A stretch of DNA of 64,000 nucleotides. Origin: Humulus lupulus. Its lineage: Eukaryota; Streptophyta; Magnoliopsida; Rosales; Cannabaceae. Positions 22,130 to 35,100 of the stretch are shown here, one piece after another. The DNA is taken from assembly GCF_963169125.1 (NCBI RefSeq), contig NC_084802.1, forward strand, positions 114,890,903 through 114,954,902. Reading direction: 5' to 3'. Both the position numbers and the translations under genes were made by a program. How positions within the stretch are numbered: position 1 is the first letter of the stretch; the number at the start of each line of letters is the position of its first letter. The notes under the pieces were generated by a model. The model worked only from the letters and a program-made list of their open reading frames with translations. It was not told where the DNA came from and ran no database searches.

Positions 22130-24935
22130 ATTTACTTACCAAACAATTCTGGATACCGTGCTCGAATGTCTTCCTCCAACTCCCACGTTGCCTCTCGTGC
22201 TGTACTATTACTCCATAAGACCTTGACTATAAAAATACTCTTAGACCATAATTCCTTCACCCCCTTCTCTAGGATGCTAACTGGTTGTTCCTCATAACTC
22301 AGGTCTTTCTGAAGTGCTAACATATCGTACTTGAGAACATGGGATGAGTCTGACACATATCTATGCAAAAACGAGATGTGAAACACATTGTAGCTATCTG
22401 CTAGAGTTTGAGGTAGGGCTATTCTATATGCTACTGGTCGTACCTAGTCCAATATCTCAAAAGGACCTACAAATCGGGGACTAAGATTTCCTGCATTCCC
22501 AAACCGCTTCACTCCTTTCATAGGAGATATTCTTAAGAAGACATGATCTCCAACTTCGAATTCCACATCTTGTCACTTGGCATTCGCATAACTCTTTTGT
22601 CAACTCTGAGCAGCGAGCATACGCTTTCTAAATCAGTATGGTACGCTCAGACTGTCCGTCGGTTTGAGGATGAAATATCATACTGAGACTTAGCTTGGTA
22701 CCCATGGATTGTTGCAAGCTTCCCCAAAAGCTTAATGTAAACATCGATCCTCTATCGAATACTATGGTCTTAGGGATTTAATGCAGCCATCAATTTCTTA
22801 AACATAAATGTTTGCGTACTGGTTCGCAGTGTACGTAGTGTTGGCAAGCAGAAAGTGGGCTGACTTGTTGAGTCTATCTACCACAACCCAAGCTGAGTTA
22901 AGAATGTGATCCTGTTACAAAGTCAATGGATATGTCTTCCCACTTCCATTCTAGAATACTAAGCGGTTGTAATTAGCCTATGGGTCGCTGATGTTTTGCC
23001 TTTACTTGTTGGCATACTAGGCATTTGGACACATATTCTTCTTCGTCGTTCTACATTCCTGGCCACAAATATAGTGCCTTAAGGTTGTGAGTCATCTTGG
23101 TCGACCTCCGGTGAACAGAGTATGGGATAGTGTGTGACTCTTCTAAAATCTTCATCTTAATTCCATGGTCATTCGGCACACAAACCCAACCTTTATATCT
23201 CAAGAACCCGTGTCTTGATATAGAGAAATATGTAGTTCTGCCTTATTTGATTGCAGCTATATGCGATAGTAATGTGTCATCATGCCCTTGTCTGATCCGT
23301 ATGTCCTCTAGTAAACTTGACTAGATGGATAAGTTAGCTAGTGGACCCATTACTATTTCTATTCAAGCGTTAATAAAGTCTTGCTGTAGCGGCTGTTCAA
23401 TTCCGGATAAAACAACAAGATTTTTGTAATTGATCTGGCTTAACGCATCTGCAACTACATTTACCTTTCCTTGGTGATATAGGATTTCACAATCATAGTC
23501 CTTTACTAATTCAAACAACCTACGCTGCCTCATGTTGAGCTCCTTTTGCGTGAAGAAATATTTTAGGCTCTTATGGTCCGTATATATCTCACACCGTTCT
23601 CCATCAAGACATTGGCGCTAGATTGTCAAGATGAAAACCACTACTGCCAACTCCATATCGTGTGTTGGATAGCATTGCTCGTATTCCTTTAGCTGCTTTG
23701 ACGTGTAGGCTATCACCTTGTCATTTTCATCAGCACACAACCTAAACCTTTCTTAGACGCATCACAGTATCCTACAAACTTGTCATTGGGTGTTGGTACG
23801 CAAAATACTGGTGCTGAGCACAATTGATCTTTAAGCAACTGGAAGCTTTCTTAACATTTATCCGTCCAGTAGAACTTTTGCTGTTTCCGGGTCAAGATTG
23901 GTAAGCAGAGTGGCTATCTTAGAAAAGCCTTCTACAAATCTCTAGTAATAGCCTGCTAGCCCGTTAAAACTTCTAACTTCTAACGCATTCTTAGGTCTTA
24001 GCCTATCCTTCACAGCCTCTACCTTAGTTGGGTCTACTGCAACTCCATCTTTGGATACTATGTGGCTTAGGAACGCTACTTGTGATAGCCAAAAATTTTG
24101 TTTCTTGAATTTAGCATAAAGTTGATGCTCCTTTAGTCGCAGCATGGTCAGTCTTAAGTGTTCCTCGTGCTCGACTTTGTCCTTGGAGTACACCAATATA
24201 TCATCTATGAACACCACGACGAATTTGTCCAAGTAATTCTTAATTGTCACCTTGTTCAGCTCGCATTAATCGATACACATTCTTCACAAATAGAACCGGT
24301 GCTCCCCAAGTCTAAGAGCTATTGCAACTACGTTTTCAACTCCTTGAGTTTGGTAGGTTCCATGTAGTATGGTGCCTTTGAGATAGATTTGGTTATCGAT
24401 ACTAGTTCGATTGTGAAGTTAATTTCCTGAGTAGGGGGTAACCCTGGTAAGTCATCGGAAATATCTCTAGAAATTCCTCTATAATGCGGACGTCTCCAAC
24501 CTTTAATGGTGTTTCCTATGCCACATCCGTGATGCTTTCTAAGAATGTGTGATATCCTTTCCCTATCATCCTTTGAGCTTTGAGAGATAAGATAACCGGT
24601 GTCCGTAGTCCTGAAACCTTTCCCATAAAACATAGTTTCTGACCCTCAGAAGTTTCAAACTTCACTTGCTTACGTCTACAGTCCATGGTTGCGCCATGTC
24701 TCGCTATCCAGTCCAAGCCCAGTATTACATCAAAGTCCTTGATCTCTAGCTCTATCAGGTCTCCTTCTAGCTCTGTGCCCTCGACTTTGATCGGTACTCC
24801 TCGTACTATTTGTGATGATAGAACAACTTTGCCCGAAGGCAATTCCATAACGAACCTAATTTTAAATCTTTCACAAAGTTTTTCTAATTTCTCTATCATT
24901 CCTAACGAGATATACGAGTGTATTGCTCCCTAATC
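22130..24935 (-). pseudogene. pol: pol of chromovirus C (protease to chromodomain)
   Basis: Read right to left: a retropepsin remnant in which a stop replaces the residue after the catalytic Asp (about 24925), followed by the RVP_2-type ILGLDWIARHGATMDCRRKQV (24750-24660). RT opens with PTKLKEL (about 24345) and jumps from NKVTIKN directly to [18 protein letters not shown] (24235-24180). RNase H (about 23735-23440) keeps [28 protein letters not shown] and VVADALS. Integrase (about 23080-22600) is strongly decayed but shows an HHCC finger part, a DFVTG-like core and [13 protein letters not shown]-terminal type II chromodomain lies at 22300-22135 (KVLWSNSTAREATWELEEDI). The chromodomain would direct integration to marked chromatin. 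The enzyme is dead. Confidence 0.85.
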
Positions 24936-24984
24936 AAACAATATTATTGAGGATAGGAAGCAAACCTGTCACCACCTTATTACT

Positions 24985-26170
24985 AGCTTCAGCTTCTTCC
25001 TAGTCAAGGTGAAGACTCTGGCTGGAGCCATCTTGTTGTCTTCTTTTCTTCAGTTTTGAGTTGTGGACAATATGTTTTCCAATGACCTTCCTGGCCACAA
25101 TTGTAACAACCTTTGGTGTTTGCACGACACTCCCCAGGATGTCTTTTCTGGCACTTGGAACACTGAGGGTATTCCACATAACCCAACTTGTTATTACCAT
25201 TGTTAGTCTGTGCTCTTTTGTCACCGTCTACTTTCTTATTATCAGGATGCTTTCTTTTCTGTCCATTATTGTTATGGTGGTTGTTTTTGTGGTTTCGACC
25301 ATTCTGAGTCTGATTCTGCTTCATGGGTTCAGACTGGCTTGCCTCCTCCTTACTAACATTTTCTTAGAGCCTTTCTAGAACATCGGCATAAGAAGTGGTT
25401 CTAGGGTTTGCAAGCTTGAATCCTAACTAAATTTTGGGTAACCCTCAAGTAGTCGGTTGGGACCAACTCTGGTGCGAACTTGGCTAGACGATCAAATTGT
25501 CGAGCGTACTTAACTACCGTCAAATTGCCCTACTTCAGACTGGCAAACTCTTCCACCCTCATAGTGATGACTGTCGAGGTGTAGTACTTTTTGTGACACT
25601 ACTCCACAAATTTGGCCCAAGTCATGGTGGTGATATCATGAGTCTGTTGTACCAAATCCCACCAAATTCTAGCATCATTTTTTAGTAGAGAGGAAACGCA
25701 AAATATGCGATCTGCGTTGCCAAGATTCATGTGTACCATAGTTGGCTCTACATTCTTGAGCCATTTTTCAGCCTCAAAGGGGTTAGTTGCCCCTTCAAAT
25801 TTTGGAGTGTGTTGCTTAGGGAAACGCTAATAGACTGGCTCTATGTACTGAGCTGGATAAGGTGTGTAGTTCGCCACCGGCCATCCCCCATATGGTTATC
25901 CTTCATTCTGCCTTTGTTGGGGTGCTTGAGTCGTTGGCTAAGGTTGCGGCTGAGGTTGTTGTTGTTGTTGTTGTAGTAGTTCTTCTACTTGTTGCTGTAG
26001 CTGAATAATCTCAGTGTTGTTGTCAACTGGAGGTGGTGCATTTCTATTGGCAGCAGTAGTGGTAGCATGCATTCCCCTTCTTCGGATTGGAGGGCCTCGT
26101 GAGTCTAGTTGGTGATGCTGGGGGCATTGTCGTTCATGCTTGCAGACCTTCGTAGCAACATCTTCATCAA
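24985..26170 (-). pseudogene. gag: gag of chromovirus C
   Basis: From an ATG at about 26163 the minus strand gives a Pro/Gln-rich N-terminus with a glutamine tract (about 25970-25940). A Retrotrans_gag core follows (about 25830-25470: PPKFEGATNP-like, EKWLKNVE, ARIWWDLV, WAKFVE, KYARQFDRLAKFAPELV). Next come a basic Asn/His-rich linker and a classical CCHC zinc knuckle (CYNCGQEGHWKTYC, about 25110-25070), preceded by a second Cys/His cluster (CSKCQKRHPGEC). The last 107 codons are open (25324-25004). Several stops lie upstream. Confidence 0.8.
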
Positions 26171-26704
26171 AGTTCTAACAGTTGAGAAAACATGTTAGAA
26201 CTTACCCTAATAGTTTCTAAGGCAAAACTTAGTCTGAGCAAACATAACTCGGACCTATCAGTTATGATTTCTTATGAAATATTACGTAAGCCTTCTTTAT
26301 AAATTAGGGTGTGTTTCTATACTTGGACTATTAAGCCACCTTTATTATTTTCTAAGTCTATTTCTAACCACCCTATATGACTTAATTCTCATGCTCGAAA
26401 CTTGTCGTTGTTCCAAAGTTAACCATATTGAGGGAGGGCTAGCATCAGTAAAATAATCCCCACTACTATGTCCCCCTAAGCTCTCAATACAGAACTTGGT
26501 TCATTGATTTGTATCCACCCTCATCGAACTCAGTCATTAATTATTGAATTTATTTTAAGTTAATTAAGATTGTAAAAAAATATCAAACTCATACATGCCA
26601 TAAAAATAAAAACTTTATTTATTTGGAAAAAGATTTTCACTTATTACAATAATAAGTTCAAAATAAATAAAGAAACTATACTAATAATAACTAGGGTAAA
26701 ATTT

Positions 26705-27172
26705 CTAAAAATCAGGATCTTCTATATCTGACCCATCATCTATCATATCTTCTGTTATTTCCTCATAATCATCAGTATCATAAGCCTCGAAACTACCACG
26801 AGGAATATTCATTAGGATATTATGCTTTTGTTCATTGTTGAATTGAAACTCAAACCTATAGGTAAACCTAAGTATAATAAAATAATATCTCATGGCGACT
26901 GGTAAATCATTTTCATCATCTATAGTCTCCAATAATTCTTCCAATTTTGGAACTACAGAAGAAAAATCCTTAATTAGCCTAATTACTAGGACATATTGTT
27001 CCATGACTCTCATCATAATTTTCCTAGTGATTTGAAGTTGGACTATCTCCTTGTGAAATACGATCAATCTTTGAGTGATTCTTTCTAGCACTCCTATTGT
27101 ATCCCTTGGCTCTCTAACCCTTTTCAATGCCTTAATGGCTCAGATATCATGATAGGTCAAAGCTCCATTCAT
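26705..27172 (-). pseudogene. Extra ORF between primer site and gag of chromovirus C
   Basis: An ATG at 27172 opens 156 codons including the stop at 26705. The only interruption is a TGA at about 27142-27140 (codon 11). The remaining 140 codons from 27127 are open. The product would be helical, with basic/hydrophobic heptad-like stretches (RITQRLIVFHKEIVQLQITR), a central LEELLETIDDEND block, and a strongly acidic tail (DTDDYEEITEDMIDDGSDIE). I do not recognise a family. It lies about 130 bp after the primer site and 540 bp before gag. Typical chromoviruses have only leader there. Its openness is notable in an element whose gag and pol are full of stops. It could be an element-specific accessory gene, a captured host exon, or chance. 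Confidence 0.5.
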
Positions 27173-27286
27173 TTTCACTGAAAACATAATTACTAAAATG
27201 TTTGATTTTAACATAAACACTTACATTGACGGTTAGATCCGGAGCTTTTGCGTGTGTATCAAGGAGAACTTCATGCATATGAATTG

Positions 27287-27301
27287 TGGCTCTGATATCA
27301 A
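27287..27301 (-). other. Primer-binding site of C (tRNA-iMet type)
   Basis: The minus strand reads TTGATATCAGAGCCA immediately after the LTR end (ATTACA plus one base). It is two changes from the perfect initiator-Met complement. Confidence 0.85.
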
Positions 27302-27302
27302 C

Positions 27303-30300
27303 TGTAATGACCCAACTAACTTAAAGACCACATACCATTAAAACTACTAAGACATAGCTATTATTTTGGAATACATACATAAAATAATAGAACTTTATTA
27401 GAAAATACAAAATATGGGATCCCATTGTTATTACATAAAAATCATAAAGAAAATTAAACCTTTATTTTAATCGTTCAAATATTAAATGCAAAAATCATAA
27501 ATACATAATTAAAAAGACTCGACACATAAACGTCATCCTCGAACGTTCCCATCAGTCCATTCATTTAGTTCTCGCCCAATACACATGCCAAAGCCACCAT
27601 GGATTTGTCTCGCCTTCCATGCTCATTTACCTGCACCATCTAAATAAAAATGAATGAGCCTAATGCCCAGTAAGGAAAAACCACTAAAGCATAACATAAA
27701 ACATAAGACGTAAAAACATAAATCATAAAACATAAGACTACAAATTAATGGCCATTAACAAAGTACCGTAGTATGCGATAGAAACTGTCTAGGTCCTCTT
27801 CACTACTACAAAAACATGCTTTTAGGACATTTTTTAGGGCACTCACCTAGATGTGAGCCCTAAAAGCATCTCCTGGACTTTTTAGGACACTCATTGAGAG
27901 TCCTTAAAGAATTTATTTTAAGTCACGCGATGCGAGCCCTAAAAACTGATGAGTGTCCTAAAAGTTTTATTTTTTTTTAACAAAAGTTCTTGGACATTTT
28001 AGGACACTCATTGAGAGTCCTTAAAAAGTATCTTTTATGACTCACAGTGCGAACCCTACTTACTGATGTGATTCTTAAAAGACTATGAGGAAATTTGAGT
28101 CAGTAAAGACTTTTAAGGACACACTTTGAGTGCCCTAAAAAATAATAAATAAATAAATTAACAAATTAAAGTTTTATTAATAAATAAATAAAACAAACCC
28201 TATCTCCCACTCATCCTTCTCTCCCTCATCCTTCTCTCTCTCATCTCTCTCGGATTCTCTCCCACTCGAAGCTCTCCTTCCCTCTCTCTCGCCTGAGACT
28301 TTGTAGAGATTGACCACCACCTTCCCCACCGCCACCAACAACACGCGCCAGCCAGGGAGCTTTAGAGGCCACCAAATCTTTGACCCACGCAAGCTCGAAC
28401 CCTCACGCGCCGCCTAAGGCAAACAACGGCGCCTACAATTTTGGGTTTTCCAAAATTGTGCGACGAGATTCTGACCACCTTGGGTCATTGTGAGTCAAGC
28501 CACCACCACCATCGTACTCAACACTTTCATGCGAGCAAAACCCAACCAAGGGTCGAGTTAGAACTCGCCGGATTTCATTTTTTGTGTTCGTTGGAATCTA
28601 TGGAGTTCGAAACTTTTTGCCTCCAATTTGGCCACCACGTTCTGTTCCACGAAGAACCACCACCACCACAACATTCCCCAAGCCTTAGGCTTCGAAAGCC
28701 AGTCATTTTTCTCAAACCACCATCGGGTGGTGGCACTGTCGCTTTCGTCGGAGCTCCGACGAGAGCTTTGGCTACCAATTAATTTTTTAAAAATTAAAAA
28801 TAAAACTTTTTAGGACTCACAATGTGAGCCCAAAAATATTCTTTCAGGACTCGCAATGCGAGTTAGAAAAACATTCTTTTAGATCTCGCAATGCGAGTCC
28901 TAAAAAACCTCACTTTTTAAGGCTCTCAAATAGAGGTCTCGCGCTTCGCGAGTCCTAAAATCTTTTTTAGGGCTCACTTTTGTAGTAGTGCTTGCTACTA
29001 TTTAGAGGTAGGTTTAAACATAACTTTAGTCTACGAGAATGATAAAAATCTTGGGATTTGCTTATTTGCTATCTAACCAACCATATTTCCCAAGCGACTA
29101 TAAGCATAAAAACATCATACATATATACATACACATAGCATATAAACATAATTGTAACACATAAAATCTAACTTATTTTCCTTACCGAAAACCGGGGTAT
29201 TGGATATAAGTGCGGGATTAGAAACTCCAAAAACCAAACAGTAAAATCATAAGTTTCCTAAAGAAAAAAGAGATGAAAAGAAGATCTAAACCATCAAGAT
29301 AAGAACTTACCAAAACCTTAAGTTTCAAAAGAAACCAAACACCTAACCAAAAGCCATTATAACAAGTTAGGATTTGAAGAAAATGAAAAGAATAAGAGGA
29401 ACTATAATGAACTAAACCTGAGGATAAAAGCACCTCAGATAGCTTAGAACTTTGATCTACACCTCAATACAAAAATCACACTCTAGCTTACTTCCCAAGT
29501 GTTTAAAAAAGCTTAGATTTGAAAGCTTTTAACCTTAAAACCCTATTGTTTCTCTATAGAACAAAATTAGTAGCTTGGAGGCTCTAAGAAGTGCTTGAAT
29601 AATGATGCAAATGGCTGAGTGAAAGGTCCTATTTATAGAGTTCAAGGAGTGAAACTAACTCCCATTAAAATGAATATATAATTGAATAAAAATGGAATTT
29701 TCTACTCAACAGATGCCTAAAACTCAGTTAAAATCATTCAGGAGCCAGTCCAAGTAGTTGAGGGCTGTTTCTAGCTCAGATTCCATGGACTCTCAAAATA
29801 TGCATGTGGAGCAGATATATCGCCCCCTATAGGCAATATATCGCCTCCCTCATAATCCCGAGCATCCATGGTTTTCCTTCGTGTGAAGTCGAAGTGTTTT
29901 TCGTTTCAATCATAGGCGATATATCGACCCCTATAGCTGTGATATATTGGATTACGCTGATATATCAAACACGTTTTTGCACACTTTCAGCACACTTGAA
30001 GTTTTTTAAAACCACCATAATTGGGTAATACGAGATCCTAATAGCTGAGGGAAGGTTCTAGAATTCCTAGGTTTATCCTTGAATAATTTATTCATCTATA
30101 ATCCTTAAATCCTTAATAAACATGCACGTGACAAGTGTCACATTCTTAATTATTCTATCTAAACCTTAGGTTATAGTAAATAATATTTTTAGGACCAGCT
30201 ATATTAATCAAACCTTATGATAAAATTAATATTTCTAAGCTATAGGCTAAACTTATAAAATCGATAACTATCTTTATGAGTTTCCAACTAAATCCTTGCT

Positions 30301-30379
30301 TGAACCAATAACCACGAACACTAAAATACTACAACACAAGCTACTACTATCCAGCTAAGTAAAATTCTCAAACGCTACC
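27303..30379 (-). repeat. 5' LTR of C (contains insertion D)
   Basis: It is 3077 bp as found and about 1884 bp after removing D and its duplicated ctt, close to the 1836 bp of the partner LTR. Its outermost base has changed (ctacc instead of ctaca). It has more copies of the gatatatcg word (29810-29965) than the other LTR. Confidence 0.85.
27801..28990. mobile_element. Non-autonomous CACTA-like element D (1190 bp)
   Basis: The ends are inverted: cactactacaaaa at 27801 and its mirror ttttgtagtagtg at 28990. A 3-bp target duplication ctt (27798-27800, 28991-28993) flanks it, and the sister LTR lacks the insertion. The subterminal 300-400 bp on each side carry repeated gagccctaaaa / ttttaggacactca words in both orientations, typical of CACTA transposase-binding regions. 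No transposase is present. The centre (about 28190-28790) is unlike the ends, with CT-rich then GC-richer sequence and an open frame of 113 codons at 28441-28782 that I do not recognise. It could be captured host sequence. Confidence 0.8.
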
Positions 30380-32147
30380 GATGATTAAATGGGGATTTAT
30401 AGGAACACTCGGGGATTTAGATGGATGTGGCAATTGATGGGATTGCCCTTGGTGACTCTAGAAGATTTCGGATAGTCTTGAGAGAATTTTGGACTTTTCA
30501 GCTAGGGGACAAACTTAGACCTTAGGCAGCTGAGACTCTAGAGTCACTTCGAAGGAAATAGAACACTCTCTATCTAAGGATTTTCACTTGGTTCTTTCTC
30601 CCTCTTTTGATGCTTGGAGGCTTGAAGAATTTTTGAGGATTTTATGCTAATGAATTAAAGGATTGGAGGGTTGAGGTGTTTGGGAATTAGCTCAGGCCAA
30701 AATTATCATAGAGATAAGAATTTTGCATTGAATTTTCTAATTTTTGGTATGATGGCTTAGGTTCAGGATTGGTTGGATTTTGAGTGTTTGATGAGGATAA
30801 GGAATTGTTTCTAGATTGTTATGATGCCTAGGCTTTGTGGATAGGAAATCTAGACTTAATTTTTGGTTTAAATAATGTTTGGGGTGTGAATTATTGAGTT
30901 AGGCTCAGGGAAAAACACAGAAAAATGGTGAGAATTCTGGGTTTTAAGGCTCAAGCCGCACCATGTTCATCAAGCATTGTGGCCCGTTTGAACATTGGGA
31001 CCTGGGGTGCAGGGTATAGCGCACCGCGGCCAGTGTCCTTGAGCAGAGAGGGCTTTTCCATCTGACTTGAGTGCATCGCGGCTCAAATGATATTTTTTTG
31101 CTATTTGAGTGTTTAGGCTCGGGAACCCAAATGTTAAGGGTCGTGAAGGATCCTACTACCGGGTTTAGTTGGATTCAAGGTCCCGAAGGCTAGTATTTTA
31201 ATCAGAAGTTCTGAAAGGATTAGAGATTGATGGATATCTATTTGTTATGGCATTGTCACTTGGTTTTACCGCTCAGGCTCGAGATTAGGAGTTGTGCTCG
31301 GGATCGCTTTGTGTTGTCAACTCCGGACACCAGGTAAGATAATTGTTTGTACCCTTTGAGTTATGTGGTGTATAGTGTTGTATGTATTGAATATAGCGCT
31401 TATGTCATACATGTGATTGTGACTGATCGGTAAAACCCGGGAGCGGCAAGAGCTGGAAGCAACAATGGGTCGGGATCGGCGTTAAGCATGCTAAATGCAG
31501 GTCGCCAGGGTGAGGCCCACTCTAAGGGTGTTGTACACCCCCGTTCGATTAAGGCACGGACTTGGTGCCTGTTAGCGCACCGATCGGCAAAGGTCGCATC
31601 TATGATATTGTGCTGTTATTGTATTATATTGCTATTGTGTTACTAGGTTATTGTGTTACTGTACTGTTGTGCTACTATACTATTAGGTTGTTATGCCATT
31701 ATGCTATTGTGTTGTTATACTGTTGTGTTGTTGTGCATTCCATTAGGAACCGGTAACTGTTTGTTGTTTTGATTAATTATGTATTTGTTGAGATAAATTA
31801 TTGTATGTTGTGCTTGATGTTCTCTTGTTGGGCCTCGGCTCACGGGTGCTCTGTGACACAGGTTAGGGTTGTTTTAAAAAGCACATGGTAAATGTTCGCT
31901 TTTGTCGCTTAGGTCGACTATACCATATCTTTGGATTGTAAATGCATTTCAATACAGTATTTTGGGGTCCCAATGTAAAATTTTTACAAATTTTAATGAA
32001 TGGCCAACTCTTTTTATTTAATGTTCAATAAATGAGTCTCTATTTTGATTTAATCACACTTCTTAACCTAAAACCTTGATTAGCGAGCTAATGGCACTAT
32101 TATAAATCACATGGTAATGACTCTAAGGTAGTAGGGGCGTTACAACT

Positions 32148-32163
32148 TAGTATCAGAGCCAGG
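32148..32163 (+). other. Primer-binding site of B (tRNA-iMet type)
   Basis: The sequence tagtatcagagccagg follows the LTR end after three bases. It is one change from the initiator-Met complement. Confidence 0.85.
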
Positions 32164-32199
32164 TTTATGGTTCTTGGAGATTGACCAAACATGTACGCT

Positions 32200-35100
32200 C
32201 GCTGACAGGGACAAGCTTGACTTAGGGTTGGTTGGTATTAAATGCAATATTTGTTTAACTTCTTATTTGAGTTGCCTCATCTGCTAGAATATGGAGCATG
32301 ATGGATATTTTTGTGTTTTATGGGATGGAGGTTTGAGGAGTGATGCATGAGTATTTTGGATTTGTGTTTTGGTATGTGTATTATATGGTTACTGTGTTGT
32401 TTGGCCTTGCTATGGTTTAGTCCTGGATAAGAATGTCAGGGCTGCTAGGTCAGGTATTCCAATGCGAATAGATTTGAAAGTTTTGTATCCAAGGCAGTCA
32501 GCTGGATGAGGCAGGGTGAATGATGGCAATTGAAACTAGAATCATTCGTTGACCTTAATATTGGTAACATGTATTTTCTTACACGCAAGCAGGATTGTAA
32601 AGGCAAGGGGAAGAGATTTTGGTGATTGAGACAGTGGGTCCGACAGGGAACGCTACTCTGTGAGAGTTGGCAACAATGATACCAGTTACAACTTAACCTA
32701 AGGGTGGAAACAGATGGGAATTATTATATGAAAGATTCAAGAGGAGTTATCCTTCAGTTTCTGAGGGAGGTATGGACCCATGTAGAATTAAACAGTGGAC
32801 GGGCATGGTTAGCTCTGTCCTTGGCTATATAGGAGTGAAAGACAATGATAAAGTGGCTTATGCCACGTATGTGTTGTGGGAGGATGCCCGAATCTGGTTG
32901 GAAGTTGTATCCTAGACCCGGCATGTTTTCATGGTGGGTTGGAAGGAATTCAGATAATGGTTCAACAACAGGCACTACCGTGGCATAGTTTGAATTGCAA
33001 AAACTCATTAGCTTATGAACTCGATTCATAATAGTAAGACAGTGATAGAGCATGTCAGTGAGCTTGGTAAGACAGCCAAATTCACGTTTGCTTTGGTACC
33101 AACGAATGTGGCCGGAAGGAGCAATCCACTCGAGAATTGAACCCTGGGATGGCCCAGAGTGTTAGAATCACTCTAGTGTAAGAGATTTTTACCTACGCTT
33201 GGGTAGTAGGGAGGGCCCTTTTTATAGAGGACGTAGAAGATGAGACATGGAGTAAGAGTGTCGTTGGGCAGAAAGCTCAGGCATTGGTATCCCCATTTGT
33301 GGGATTAGGTAGGGGTAGAGGCCTAGTAACCAGGAAAGATAGACTGCTGATAGTTTTATTACCCCTGGTTCTAACAGGAGAGTTCATAGTGTTCAAGACA
33401 GCCTCTAGGATGGTGATGATGTTTGGAGGAATTATTTAGTGCGTGCAAAGCGCAGGAGACACTATCTGGGGAATGTCGATCGAAGGTATGTTTTCAATGA
33501 AGAATGGTAGGGCACATCAAGAGGAATTTCTCAAAGACAAAGACGGAAGAACCAAATAGTGCAGATAACCCTACCCCAACTTGAGTGTTCGTCTTAGTGC
33601 GGTCCGAGCTTGAGGCTAGTTCCTCAAAGGTGGCAGGACAACTCTCTAGTTCTGGTACTTTTATGTTGTGCTGGTTCGGTGAGGATTTCGAGGTAATCCT
33701 GAGTGTGGGTTAATTGTCAAATAAGGGACAACCGTGGATTGTAAAATATGATGGCGACTTCTAAGGTTAAAAGGAAAGGACCCAGTTGTAATTACAAGGT
33801 GCCTAGCTGTTGAGGAAGATTCCACTGAGATATCATATAGACAAGTTGAACACTGGATCGACCGGTATGGTTCCAGATGGGTTCACGATGATTAGTTGGG
33901 ATAATTGTGCAACGGGATTAAAGCAGAGATAGAATCGGTATCAGGGACATTATGAAGAATGACACTAGCTCAGCTTGAAGAGTTAAGGTTCATTTGATGA
34001 ATTTTTAGACTTGAGGGTTAACCAGACGGAGCATCTAATCATGGGACACGTTAACACCGTTTGTTAAGAAAAGGGCGAAGTCTACAAGGATATGTATCGC
34101 ATATGGATAGTCAATGAAGTGATTATTAAGGATAGTTACACATTGCCTATAATAAAGGTTTTATTACTCGACTGGGAGGGTAGGATAATGCTCTCAAGAA
34201 TTAACCAGCTGAGGATCAAGGAAAGAGACATTCTAAGAATTGCTTCTTGTGCTAAGTAGGATTTGATGGATTATCAGTAAAGGCTTTTAAATTGACCAAT
34301 GCTTCAGCGACCCAGGTAGGTTCGACAAGTAGAAAGTATAGGAATGGTATGGACAAGTCACATTCAGATTGATCAATCATATTTCAGACTACTTCCAGTT
34401 AGAAGCTGAATGTGAATAGTAACTTCGTTGATAGTACCAAATTTATGGAAATAGGGTTACAAGGTAAGGTTCCAAGAGGGATGAGTTCCGATTTCTCTAG
34501 AGGACATTCAAGGTCATGCTATGGGAGGTAATAGGATGATGTATGTGGTAATTATGATGGAAACTGAAAGGAAATTACTAAAGGAATGCCTTAGGGGCGA
34601 AAGGCACAGTGAAACCAATGGGACACATAGACTATTACTTAAAGCATCTTCGAGGACTACCATACATTGACTGTAGCAACATGAGAACATAAAGTTTGTC
34701 TGAATGGATGGTTCCATACAAAATTTTTAGAAGTTTGAATGAAGATTGATTCACACGTCATGGTATTAGAGTTTGTACGTATGGACCGGTTCAAGAGAAC
34801 TATATGAAAGACATCGTCCTTGCTTAGAGTGTGGAATTACGCCTGTGTGTAGCTAAAAGAGAGATCGTTTGCACCTCACATATGATGATGGGATAAGGAC
34901 TTGGATGTTCTACCTAGGATGTCGAGATGATAGTAATGACGGTTAGTCACGGTTAGGCTGAAATAATGATCGGGATTGATTTGGAACATGTGATTGATAA
35001 TTGGAAAGTATATTCCTATGAATAAAGGGTGAAACACAAAAGAAGATCTTGTAGGAATGGTTAAGGATCCTACCACTTTTGGGATAGATGGGTTAAGATA

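Larger units (their letters stand above)
20260..30379 (-). mobile_element. Chromovirus C (Tekay-like) nested in the 5' LTR of B
   Basis: The element lies on the minus strand. Its 5' LTR is 30379-27303, followed by the primer site, an extra ORF, gag, protease, RT, RNase H, integrase, a chromodomain, a purine tract, and the 3' LTR at 22095-20260. Flanks gagga (20255-20259) and gatga (30380-30384) are a target duplication with one mismatch. The 3' LTR of B shows the uninterrupted site. In a roughly 200-bp sample the two LTRs differ at about 6-7% of sites by eye. RT has an internal deletion and all main frames carry stops. Confidence 0.85.
19812..32144 (+). repeat. 5' LTR of B (interrupted by C)
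   Basis: The first part is 19812-20259 and the second 30385-32144, giving about 2.2 kb of LTR once C and its target duplication are removed. The second part ends ggggcgttaca. It includes a low-complexity stretch of ctattgtgttactgt-like words (31610-31745), which is also in the 3' LTR. Open frames over that stretch give hydrophobic Leu/Tyr/Cys peptides and are artefacts. The LTR differs from the 3' copy at many sites and by indels, so B is old. Confidence 0.8.

Noticed and set aside
31562..31756. Hydrophobic 64-codon frame resembling a membrane peptide (also 37907-38149)
   Set aside because: It is produced by the tattgtgttac low-complexity stretch of the chromovirus B LTR and occurs in both LTRs.
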